Shown one piece after another: positions 1 through 6,058 of a DNA stretch of 7,938 nt (position 1 is its first letter; the number at the start of each line of letters is the position of its first letter). The notes below the pieces were generated by a model that was not told where the DNA came from, did not search any database, and saw only the letters and a program-made list of their open reading frames with translations. The stretch comes from Clostridiales bacterium (lineage in GTDB: Bacteria; Bacillota; Clostridia; Oscillospirales; CAG-382). The DNA lies in contig SFLA01000051.1 of NCBI GenBank assembly GCA_004553575.1, positions 1 through 7,938 on the forward strand, written 5' to 3'. The translations under genes and the position numbers were made by a program.

Positions 1-305
1 CAGCCATGCGCAGAATCGAAACCGAGCGCGAAATAACCGCCGATGAGTACGCTGAATTCCTTAGATCGGCAGATCCGTCCCGCCGCACTCTGCACAAAAC
101 GAGGTATATTATCCCGTATCTCGGCAAAAGCTTCGAACTTGACGATTTCGGTCCGGAATACCGCCACGCACTGCTCGAGATAGAACTCGAAAACGAGGAA
201 GAATCATTTACAATTCCTCCGTTTCTTACCGTAGTACGCGAGGTTACGGATGAACGCCGTTACCGCAACAGCAGGATTGCCTCCGAAGGCTTTCCGGATG
301 AATAA
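1..305 (+). CDS. CYTH-domain (triphosphate tunnel) protein, C-terminal part
   Basis: The frame is open to the left edge, so this is the 3' end of a longer gene; the ATG at 6 is probably internal. About 100 codons are visible. The order of elements fits the second half of a bacterial CYTH protein: a helical stretch (ITADEYAEFL), then KTRYIIPY and FELDDF strands, then the acidic strand LLEIELENEEE, and finally a VVREVTDERRYRN tail. CYTH proteins fold into a beta tunnel that binds inorganic triphosphate or nucleotide phosphates with divalent metal; members include tripolyphosphatases, thiamine triphosphatases and class IV adenylate cyclases. The N-terminal ExExK signature that would confirm the family lies outside the window. 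The substrate cannot be told from this half. The gene ends with TAA just before a hairpin terminator and converges on the next gene. Confidence 0.8.
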   Translation, partial: AMRRIETEREITADEYAEFLRSADPSRRTLHKTRYIIPYLGKSFELDDFGPEYRHALLEIELENEEESFTIPPFLTVVREVTDERRYRNSRIASEGFPDE

Positions 306-310
306 CATAT

Positions 311-344
311 AAAAAGGCTCCCGCCGGAAGCGGGAGCCTTTATT
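311..344. terminator. Bidirectional intrinsic terminator between convergent genes
   Basis: A perfect 9-bp GC-rich stem (GGCTCCCGC at 316-324 with GCGGGAGCC at 330-338) closes a CGGAA loop. It is flanked by AAAAA on the left and TTTATT on the right, which extends pairing by A-T pairs. Read leftwards the stem is followed by TTTTTATAT, a better U-tract than the rightward TTTATT, so it should stop the leftward gene well and the CYTH gene reasonably. It lies between the two stop codons. Confidence 0.9.
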
Positions 345-348
345 CGGT

Positions 349-2331
349 TTATTTATACAAAGGCATAAGCTTGTCACGCATCAGCCACATAAGGAATCCT
401 GTGGGTATCTGCGCCATCGTCCAGCCGGTTTCTATAGACCACGGCGCCCAGCCTACGTCATTGGTAACACCGTAAACCTCTTGACCCTCTGCGTCGAATG
501 CCCGTGCCCATCCGCCGTCTATAAGCGGATTCGACGATCTTATCTGCACCGATATAAGGAACCTCGAGGTGCTTTCGAACAGCTCGGCAATATGATTGTC
601 TCCGGTTATGAAATATGCCTGTGCCAGAGCCGACGGCAGCCAGTTCATCGAATACAGCAGATCCACCACCGGGTCTCCGTTCTCTGCCAGCACCGAGCAT
701 TCGGTTCCGGCGGTACCTGCACAGCAGGCAATATATCCAGTGTCCCATTCTGTGAACGAACCGTCCGGGCGCTGCTTTTCTTCAAGCGATTCGAGCACGG
801 TATATAGCCATTTGCGGTGTTTTTCTTCTTTTGTTACCCAATACAGGTACGCGAGCGGAAGTACCAGCCGGCACAGCTCCTCGGTTTCGCTGTGCTCCCG
901 CGCAGTTTCCGGGTAATACACTTCCATTATCGTGGTAAGCCCCTTAACTGCGGTGTCACGGTATTTTTTATCACCGGTAACCTTGTATGCGAGCAGTAAA
1001 GCGGCGAGATAATACCCGTTGTAATGAACGGACGGGGTTCGAGCCTCGGTCAGCGAAAGCTCCTGCGCAGGTCTCGCCGGGGCGGAGCCCCAGTGCCATT
1101 TTCCGTCGGTCTTTTCAAGTGAAAACAGCGAAAGCACTCCGGTGTTCTTGTCAGTGATGTCCGTGCGGCAGTATCTCAGGCCGTCGGTACCGGTGGTTCT
1201 TACAAGAAAATCCAGACCCTTTATTATCTCGGGCGGAAGCTTCCCGCCGTCCTTGAATACCCGGAACAATTCCGGGATCAGTATCCCGCGGGAAACATCG
1301 TCACCGTAGCAGGCATTCCACCAGGCGCCGTCTCCGCTGCTTCCGTATCCGTCGAGCGCTCCGCCGTAATCTCGAATATGAGAGAGCGCGTATTTCGAGA
1401 ATGCCTTTACGTAATCCGTTTTCTCGCCTTTTCCCGTAAAATCGTCTTGCAGGCGGAACATCATTGCCGTTTCGCCGGTCGAATCCACCGTCGTACCGCG
1501 ATTTGGTACCTGCCGTCCGTCGGAGAGTATTTCCGATGTCATTCCTTCGCTGACGGCGTATATTCCGCTGCCGTCCTCGATTATTGATCCCGAAGCGAAA
1601 TGCCATTCCACCGCGCGGCGAACGCTTTCTGCAAGCAGGCTGTCAATAGGTCCGTCCTCGCGGCAGACCGAATACCCGCGCTTTGCATACATTGTGCGGT
1701 AAGCGTTCTCGCCGATATCCGCGCCGAACATCTCGGCACAGATGTGACGGAGCAGGGAATACCACTTCATTTTCGGCGAAAACCTGGAGGAAGCGAAGTT
1801 TGAAATACCGAATCCGATCATAAGCAGGCTTTCGCTTTCGAACCAAATCGCGGCAGTTCCGGGCTCGGGCTCCCGTACCGGATCGGTGAAGTAAAAACCG
1901 CGCGGATTGTCGCGGTAATACAGAAGCGGAACTATCTTTTTTGAAGACGTATAGCATCTGAATCTTGCGTTGCACTGCTCGTCAAGCAGCTCACCTTCCG
2001 ACAGTCCGTCACAGTCCAGCGCGGCGGATACCACCGGACGCGAAAAGCGCGTGCTCACCGGGCCGTCACAGCAAACGCAGGATATAAACGGACAGGCAAT
2101 GGCTATAACCGGCTTTCCGCTTTCTGCGGCAGTGTCGGCTGCCACGCGCTCGTCCGGTCGGAACAGCAGGCCCTTTTCGGCGCCGGTGCCGTCAAATATA
2201 AAACCGTCATAGCGGGAAAGGTCGCAGTTTGCCAGAAACTTCGGATAGTTAAGCTCACAGCGTATCCCGCTTTCCGAAAGAAGATCGTACAAATCTGTCT
2301 TTCCGGAAGAAGATATGTATAGAATATTCAT
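349..2331 (-). CDS. Unknown two-domain protein: amidotransferase-like N-terminus plus alpha/alpha-toroid
   Basis: The protein has 660 residues and no signal peptide or membrane segment, so it is likely cytoplasmic. Residues 1-205 look like a Rossmann/class I glutamine-amidotransferase-like fold: an initial MNILYIS strand, then YDGFIFDGTG (41-50) and KPVIAIACPF (73-82). A canonical Cys-His-Glu triad is not evident, although C80 lies in a suggestive place. Residues 225-660 are rich in paired helices with aromatic turns, such as GDGAWWNACYG (333-343), VHYNGYYLAALLLAYK (435-450), QRPDGSF (520-526), NPLIDGGWARAFD (601-613) and DVGWAPWSIETGW (625-637). This is the pattern of an (alpha/alpha)6 toroid as in six-hairpin glycosidases; a terpenoid-cyclase-like toroid is an alternative. 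The start is supported by GGAGG at 2338-2342, six bases upstream. A terminator lies immediately before that site, so expression may depend on read-through. No substrate or catalytic residue can be assigned. Confidence 0.85.
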   Translation of the reverse strand: MNILYISSSGKTDLYDLLSESGIRCELNYPKFLANCDLSRYDGFIFDGTGAEKGLLFRPDERVAADTAAESGKPVIAIACPFISCVCCDGPVSTRFSRPVVSAALDCDGLSEGELLDEQCNARFRCYTSSKKIVPLLYYRDNPRGFYFTDPVREPEPGTAAIWFESESLLMIGFGISNFASSRFSPKMKWYSLLRHICAEMFGADIGENAYRTMYAKRGYSVCREDGPIDSLLAESVRRAVEWHFASGSIIEDGSGIYAVSEGMTSEILSDGRQVPNRGTTVDSTGETAMMFRLQDDFTGKGEKTDYVKAFSKYALSHIRDYGGALDGYGSSGDGAWWNACYGDDVSRGILIPELFRVFKDGGKLPPEIIKGLDFLVRTTGTDGLRYCRTDITDKNTGVLSLFSLEKTDGKWHWGSAPARPAQELSLTEARTPSVHYNGYYLAALLLAYKVTGDKKYRDTAVKGLTTIMEVYYPETAREHSETEELCRLVLPLAYLYWVTKEEKHRKWLYTVLESLEEKQRPDGSFTEWDTGYIACCAGTAGTECSVLAENGDPVVDLLYSMNWLPSALAQAYFITGDNHIAELFESTSRFLISVQIRSSNPLIDGGWARAFDAEGQEVYGVTNDVGWAPWSIETGWTMAQIPTGFLMWLMRDKLMPLYK

Positions 2332-2337
2332 ATTGGA

Positions 2338-2342
2338 CCTCC
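2338..2342 (-). promoter_or_regulatory. Shine-Dalgarno site of the toroid gene, abutting a terminator
   Basis: On the minus strand this reads GGAGG, six bases before the ATG at 2331-2329. Only three bases separate it from the U-tract of the preceding terminator (2346-2350), so there is no room for a separate promoter between the terminator and this site. Confidence 0.8.
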
Positions 2343-2345
2343 GAT

Positions 2346-2376
2346 AAAAAGGCTTCCGCGTATTACCGTGGAAGCC
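2346..2376 (-). terminator. Intrinsic terminator after the GGGtGRT gene
   Basis: On the minus strand a 10-bp stem (2376-2367 with 2360-2351, one G-U pair) has a six-base loop and is followed by TTTTTA (2350-2345). It lies 25 bases past the TGA of the GGGtGRT gene, and its arms share the GGCTYCC/GGRAGCC core of the hairpin at 316-338. It probably ends most transcripts of the pduL-scaffold-GGGtGRT unit. It could act as a partial terminator or attenuator for the toroid gene, whose ribosome site follows at once. Confidence 0.85.
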
Positions 2377-2401
2377 TTTGTAACAATGCGTTTGCGATTT
2401 C

Positions 2402-3403
2402 TCAGGCTTTGAACGCTTCCTCGACTGCGACAGCGCAGGCGACGGTAGCGCCGACCATCGGGTTGTTGCCCATTCCGATAAGGCCCATCATTTCGACGTG
2501 GGCGGGGACGGAGGAGGAGCCGGCGAACTGAGCGTCGCTGTGCATTCTGCCCATGGTATCGGTCATTCCGTAGGAGGAGGGACCGGCAGCCATGTTATCG
2601 GGGTGGAGAGTTCTGCCGGTGCCGCCGCCGGAAGCGACCGAGAAGTACTTAATGCCCTGCTCGACACAAAGCTTCTTGTAAATACCGGCAACGGGGTGCT
2701 GGAATCTGGTGGGGTTGGTGGAATTTCCGGTAATGGAAACGCCGACGTGCTCGAGCTGCATTATCGCAACGCCCTCGGGTACGTTGTCAGCACCGTAGCA
2801 TCTTACCGCCGCACGCGGACCGTCTGAATACGGAGTCTCGGAAACAATCTTAACCTGCTCGGTGTACGGGTCGAATTCGGTCTTTACATAAGTGAAACCG
2901 TTGATTCTGGAAATAATGAAGGCGGCATCCTTGCCGAGTCCGTTAAGAATGACGCGGAGCGGCTTTACTCTTACTTTATTTGCGTTGAGAGCGATTTTGA
3001 TAGCGCCCTCTGCGGCGGCAAAGGATTCGTGTCCGGCGAGGAAGCAGAAGCACTCGGTTTCTTCGGATAGAAGCATCTTGCCGAGGTTTCCGTGGCCGAG
3101 ACCGACCTTGCGGTTTTCCGCGACCGAACCGGGAATGCAGAAGCTCTGAAGCCCTATACCGATTGCGGCGGCGGCGTCTGCAGCCTTGGTGCAGCCGGTT
3201 TTTACGGCAATTGCACAACCGACGGTATATGCCCATACTGCGTTCTCGAAGCAGATGGGCTGTGTCTCGCGGACAATCTTATCGCAGTTAATGCCCTTTG
3301 CAAGGGTTATATCGCGGCATTCCTCGACCGAGGATATACCGTACTGCTTAAGTACGCCGTTAATTTTATCAATACGGCGCTCGTAGTTTTCAAAAAGTGC
3401 CAT
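2402..3403 (-). CDS. GGGtGRT-family protein, partner of NifU-like scaffold
   Basis: The protein has 333 residues and carries the motif that names the family, ASGGGTGRTLHP (motif core 259-265), followed by a glycine- and methionine-rich tail (SYGMTDTMGRMHSD; GLIGMGNNPMVGA). I recognise it as the GGGtGRT protein family (Pfam PF14057), whose biochemical role is not established as far as I know. It has eleven cysteines (29, 40, 51, 63, 71, 89, 118, 120, 202, 246, 323), including a CFC pair at 118-120. That is a high number and compatible with metal or Fe-S cluster handling, but no classical CxxCxxC ferredoxin motif is seen. The gene follows the NifU-like gene by 12 bases; the strong ribosome site TAAGGAGG overlaps that gene's stop codon, so translation is probably coupled. 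No signal peptide or membrane helix is present. Family call is firm; function is unknown. Confidence 0.93.
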   Translation of the reverse strand: MALFENYERRIDKINGVLKQYGISSVEECRDITLAKGINCDKIVRETQPICFENAVWAYTVGCAIAVKTGCTKAADAAAAIGIGLQSFCIPGSVAENRKVGLGHGNLGKMLLSEETECFCFLAGHESFAAAEGAIKIALNANKVRVKPLRVILNGLGKDAAFIISRINGFTYVKTEFDPYTEQVKIVSETPYSDGPRAAVRCYGADNVPEGVAIMQLEHVGVSITGNSTNPTRFQHPVAGIYKKLCVEQGIKYFSVASGGGTGRTLHPDNMAAGPSSYGMTDTMGRMHSDAQFAGSSSVPAHVEMMGLIGMGNNPMVGATVACAVAVEEAFKA

Positions 3404-3410
3404 TGTATTT

Positions 3411-3418
3411 CCTCCTTA
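3411..3418 (-). promoter_or_regulatory. Ribosome site overlapping the upstream stop codon
   Basis: The minus strand reads TAAGGAGG: the TAA ends the NifU-like gene and GGAGG serves the GGGtGRT gene, with seven bases to its ATG. This geometry favours translational coupling and suggests a fixed ratio of the two proteins. Confidence 0.8.
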
Positions 3419-4111
3419 CTGCTTACGGGGATCGATGAAGGTCTTGCCTTCTTCGAATCTGCCGTAGTGACCGAGCGCCTTGTTGTAGGCGGTGGAAGGA
3501 TCGTCGCCTTTTTTAATGAAATCAGTCATTTTGCCGAGCGAAACAAATTCGTAGCCGATGACCTGATTGTCGTCATCGAGAGCCATTCTGGTAACATAGC
3601 CCTCTGCCATTTCGAGATAGCGCACGCCCTTTTCACGGGTTCCGTACATGGTGCCGACCTGCGAACGTGTGCCTTTTCCGAGATCTTCGAGTCCCGCGCC
3701 GATCGAAAGTCCGTCCTCGGAGAAAGCGGACTGGGAACGTCCGTAAACAATCTGAAGGAAGAGCTCGCGCATGGCGGTGTTGATGGCATCGCATACAAGG
3801 TCGGTGTTAAGAGCCTCGAGAATGGTCTTGCCGGGAAGTATCTCGGCTGCCATTGCGGCGGAGTGGGTCATTCCGGAGCAGCCGATCGTCTCGACCAGGG
3901 CTTCTTCGATAATGCCGTTTTTAACGTTGAGGGTGAGCTTGCAGGCGCCCTGCTGGGGAGCGCACCAGCCGATACCGTGCGTAAATGCGGAGATATCCTT
4001 AATCTCCTTTGCCTGTACCCATTTGCCCTCTTCGGGAATGGGAGCGGGACCGTGATTCGGACCCTTGGCGACCACACACATGTTCTCGACTTCTTTTGAA
4101 TAGTTGATCAT
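3416..4111 (-). CDS. NifU/IscU-like Fe-S cluster scaffold protein
   Basis: The protein has 231 residues. Three cysteines fall in the order and setting of IscU cluster ligands: C57 in QGACKLTLNV (compare PACGDVMKLQI), C78 in ETIGCSGMTHSAAMAAEILPGK (compare the GCGSAIASS region), and C107 in DLVCDAINTAM. C50 (GWCAPQQGAC) and C12 are extra. The C-terminal ~100 residues (130-231, with GTREKGVRYLEMAEGYVTR) are not part of classical IscU and appear specific to this subfamily. IscU/NifU scaffolds assemble [Fe-S] clusters from sulfur given by a cysteine desulfurase; no desulfurase gene is present nearby, so whether this protein is a true scaffold is inferred. It is followed closely by the GGGtGRT gene and preceded by pduL with a 31-base gap. 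The start at 4111 has GAAAGGA seven bases upstream; M11 is a less likely alternative. Confidence 0.92.
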   Translation of the reverse strand: MINYSKEVENMCVVAKGPNHGPAPIPEEGKWVQAKEIKDISAFTHGIGWCAPQQGACKLTLNVKNGIIEEALVETIGCSGMTHSAAMAAEILPGKTILEALNTDLVCDAINTAMRELFLQIVYGRSQSAFSEDGLSIGAGLEDLGKGTRSQVGTMYGTREKGVRYLEMAEGYVTRMALDDDNQVIGYEFVSLGKMTDFIKKGDDPSTAYNKALGHYGRFEEGKTFIDPRKQ

Positions 4112-4142
4112 GTTACAGTCCTTTCTTTTATGTAGGGGTGTG

Positions 4143-4715
4143 TTAATCTATAATCTCGCCGTAGACCTGCCCGAATGCGCAGGCTGCGTTGGATTCGTCG
4201 GTGTCTATGTGCATGGCATCCGCAAAATCCGCTCTTACTCTCACCACGACATTGTCGAACACGAGCGAGCGGGGGGAATCGATCTTAACTTTAACTATCT
4301 GCTTGTCCTTAAGTCCGCGCTGTTCGGCGGATTCCGGAGTGAGGTGGATATGTCTCATGGCTGCGATAACTCCCTCCGGGATCTCTATCTCGCCGCACGG
4401 ACCTACCAGTTTAACTCCGGGGGTGCCCGCAATATCGCCGGATTCCCTTACCGGTGCGGCAATACCGAGAGTTCTCGCGTCGGTCAGCGAAATCTCTACC
4501 TGGTCGGCTTTTCTTGCCGGACCGAGCACGGATACGTTTTTGATGGTGTTTTTCGGGCCTACTACGTCAACCCTTTCTTCGCAGGCGAACTGCCCTGGCT
4601 GGGAAAGCATTTTTTTAACGGTCAGCGTGTGACCCTCGCCGAACAGCTTTTCGATATCCGCCTGTGTCAGATGCACATGACGCGCGGATGTTTCGACGAG
4701 TACCGTATTTGCCAT
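4143..4715 (-). CDS. pduL: PduL-type phosphate acyltransferase (phosphotransacylase)
   Basis: The protein has 190 residues and belongs to the PduL family, which exchanges CoA and phosphate on acyl groups (acetyl- or propionyl-CoA to acyl-phosphate). Two related half-barrels are visible, each with a histidine pair: RHVHLTQADI (12-21) and RHIHLTPESA (121-130). Further family signatures are ISLTDARTLGI (75-85), RESGDIAGTPG (90-100) and DAMHIDTDESNAA (166-178) with a third histidine site. These histidines are the expected zinc ligands. The protein begins directly with the catalytic domain (MANTVLVETSARHVHL), without the N-terminal extension that targets PduL to bacterial microcompartments, and no shell genes are nearby. 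It is therefore probably a cytosolic housekeeping phosphotransacetylase feeding acetate kinase for ATP. AAGGAGA lies eight bases before the start. It is first in a likely three-gene operon under the promoter at 4748-4776. Confidence 0.93.
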   Translation of the reverse strand: MANTVLVETSARHVHLTQADIEKLFGEGHTLTVKKMLSQPGQFACEERVDVVGPKNTIKNVSVLGPARKADQVEISLTDARTLGIAAPVRESGDIAGTPGVKLVGPCGEIEIPEGVIAAMRHIHLTPESAEQRGLKDKQIVKVKIDSPRSLVFDNVVVRVRADFADAMHIDTDESNAACAFGQVYGEIID

Positions 4716-4747
4716 ATATCGTGTCTCCTTATATCATTTTTCAGGAT

Positions 4748-4776
4748 ATTATACTACATTTAACCGACCTTGTAAA
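4748..4776 (-). promoter_or_regulatory. Leftward sigma-70/A promoter for pduL unit
   Basis: On the minus strand TTTACA (4776-4771) is followed by a 17-base spacer and a perfect TATAAT (4753-4748). The start of transcription is expected near 4741, giving a leader of only about 25 bases before the pduL start. That leaves no space for a riboswitch or T-box. It is the only convincing promoter for pduL, the scaffold gene and the GGGtGRT gene. Confidence 0.85.
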
Positions 4777-4796
4777 CAGCAAAATGCAAAAAAGTG

Positions 4797-4825
4797 TTGA
4801 ATTTTTATACCCCGTATGATATAAT
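4797..4825 (+). promoter_or_regulatory. Rightward extended -10 promoter for aminotransferase-trpS operon
   Basis: TTGAAT (4797-4802), a 17-base spacer and a perfect TATAAT (4820-4825) are present, with the extended -10 dinucleotide TG at 4817-4818. The transcription start is expected near 4832, leaving a leader of about 34 bases. The -35 boxes of this and the divergent promoter are 20 bases apart, separated by an A-rich stretch. Confidence 0.87.
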
Positions 4826-4840
4826 GCTATGATGTTATTG

Positions 4841-4866
4841 TGGAGTAGTATTATGGAGTAGTATTA
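4841..4866 (+). repeat. 13-bp tandem repeat duplicating ribosome site and start codon
   Basis: The unit TGGAGTAGTATTA occurs at 4841-4853 and again at 4854-4866, and the first four bases (TGGA) recur at 4867-4870. Each copy supplies GGAG seven bases before an ATG. The first ATG (4853) reads Met-Glu-TAG and ends inside the second ribosome site; the second ATG (4866) is the start of the aminotransferase. The copies are offset by 13 bases, so they are in different frames. Confidence 0.9.
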
Positions 4867-6053
4867 TGGAATTCGAGTATTCAAAAAATGTCAGGGATGT
4901 AAAGCCCTCAGCCATCAGAGAGATATTCAAATCGCTTTCCGTTCCGGGTATGATCTCGTTTGCCGCCGGCAACCCGTCGCCGGAGTCGTTTCCGGCATCG
5001 GATATGCGCCGTATAGCCGACGGAATTTTCGCTTCCGCCGCGTCCGAGGCACTTCAGTACGGCACTACCGAGGGATATCTTCCGCTGCGCGGTCAGATCG
5101 AAGACCGGCTTAAACAGAAGTTTTCCTCCTGTTCGGACGGAGATTCGGTTATAGTAACAACGGGAGGACAGCAGGGTATAGACCTGATATCCCGCGTGCT
5201 TATCGACCCGGGCGATACCGTCGTATGCGAAGATCCGACTTTTATCGGGGCACTGAATTCCTTCCGCGTCTGCGGAGCGAAGACTGTGGGAGTGCCAATG
5301 GATTCCGACGGGATAAATACTGATAAACTGGAAAAGGTTCTTTCCGATAACCCCCGCTGCAAGCTTCTTTATCTGATACCCACCTTTCAGAATCCGTCCG
5401 GCGTTACCTGCTCGGCAGAGAAGCGCCGCGAGATATATCGTATTGCCGCTTCGCACGGCGTTGTGATTCTTGAGGATAACCCATACGGAGAGCTGCGTTT
5501 TTCTGGAGAGGACGTTCCGACCTTCAAGTCGATAGACACAGAAGGCATTGTCGCATACTGCTCGTCGTTCTCAAAGATTCTGTCATCGGGTATGCGCGTC
5601 GGCTTTCTGTGCGGCCCCAAGGCTCTTATCGAGCGTGCAGTCGTCGTAAAGCAGGCCAACGATGTTCATACAAATCTGTTTTTCCAGATGCTTGTCAGCC
5701 GCTATATGAGCGAATGCGATCTCGATTCGCATATAGAGAGTATACGCGATCTGTATCGCCGCAAGTGCGAGCTTATGGTTTCCGAGCTCGCCCGTCAGCT
5801 CCCGCCGGAGGTGACGTTCACCCGTCCGCAGGGAGGATTGTTCCTGTGGCTCACGCTTCCTCGCGGTGATTCAAGCGAGTTCTTCCGTCTCTGTATGGAC
5901 AGAACGGTCGCCGTAGTTGACGGCAAGACCTTTCAGCCGTCCCCGGCACCCTGCCGCTCCGTAAGGCTGAATTATTCCACTCCGTCCGACGAACAGATAA
6001 TCACCGGCGTATCGCGGCTTGCCGCCGCAGCCGCAGAATATATCGGGAGTTAA
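4866..6053 (+). CDS. PLP-dependent aminotransferase, fold type I (LysN/MocR-like group)
   Basis: The protein has 395 residues, the usual length for the family. The PLP-binding lysine is K237 in SSFSKILSSGMRVGF, with R244 as phosphate ligand. Other expected residues are Y65 in QYGTTEGYLPLR, GGQQG (100-104) as the phosphate-cup loop, N176 in FQNPSG, D204 and Y207 in ILEDNPYGELRF, and R367 in VRLNYSTP as the carboxylate-binding arginine. The start FAAGNPSPESFP and the short N-terminus resemble the class I/II aminotransferases related to 2-aminoadipate aminotransferase (LysN) and to the C-terminal domain of MocR regulators; no DNA-binding domain is present. These enzymes move an amino group between 2-oxoglutarate/glutamate and aromatic, branched-chain or aminoadipate-type substrates. 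The substrate cannot be fixed from sequence. The stop is five bases before trpS, so the two are very likely co-transcribed. Confidence 0.92.
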   Translation: MEFEYSKNVRDVKPSAIREIFKSLSVPGMISFAAGNPSPESFPASDMRRIADGIFASAASEALQYGTTEGYLPLRGQIEDRLKQKFSSCSDGDSVIVTTGGQQGIDLISRVLIDPGDTVVCEDPTFIGALNSFRVCGAKTVGVPMDSDGINTDKLEKVLSDNPRCKLLYLIPTFQNPSGVTCSAEKRREIYRIAASHGVVILEDNPYGELRFSGEDVPTFKSIDTEGIVAYCSSFSKILSSGMRVGFLCGPKALIERAVVVKQANDVHTNLFFQMLVSRYMSECDLDSHIESIRDLYRRKCELMVSELARQLPPEVTFTRPQGGLFLWLTLPRGDSSEFFRLCMDRTVAVVDGKTFQPSPAPCRSVRLNYSTPSDEQIITGVSRLAAAAAEYIGS

Positions 6054-6058
6054 CTGAA

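Noticed and set aside
6..305. Reading the first gene as a complete 99-residue protein starting at ATG 6
   Set aside because: The frame is open to the edge, no ribosome site can be seen in the five bases before it, and the visible part matches only the second half of a CYTH domain.
3092..4099. A 335-codon open frame on the plus strand across the scaffold and GGGtGRT genes
   Set aside because: It lies antisense to two strongly recognisable genes, spans their junction and resembles no known family; biased codon use of the real genes explains the lack of stops.
4112..4142. A possible control element between pduL and the scaffold gene
   Set aside because: The 31 bases hold a ribosome site and no hairpin, promoter or repeat.
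4104..4763. A 219-codon plus-strand frame opposite pduL
   Set aside because: It is antisense to a clear PduL gene, covers its promoter and ribosome site, and has no recognisable domain.
4775..4798. A possible operator palindrome (AACA...TGTT and GCA-AAA-TGC) between the divergent promoters
   Set aside because: The arms are only three or four bases long in an A-rich stretch and could occur by chance.
4908..5456. A 182-codon minus-strand frame inside the aminotransferase gene
   Set aside because: The plus-strand frame has all PLP-enzyme motifs; the minus frame has no family features and no ribosome site context worth noting.
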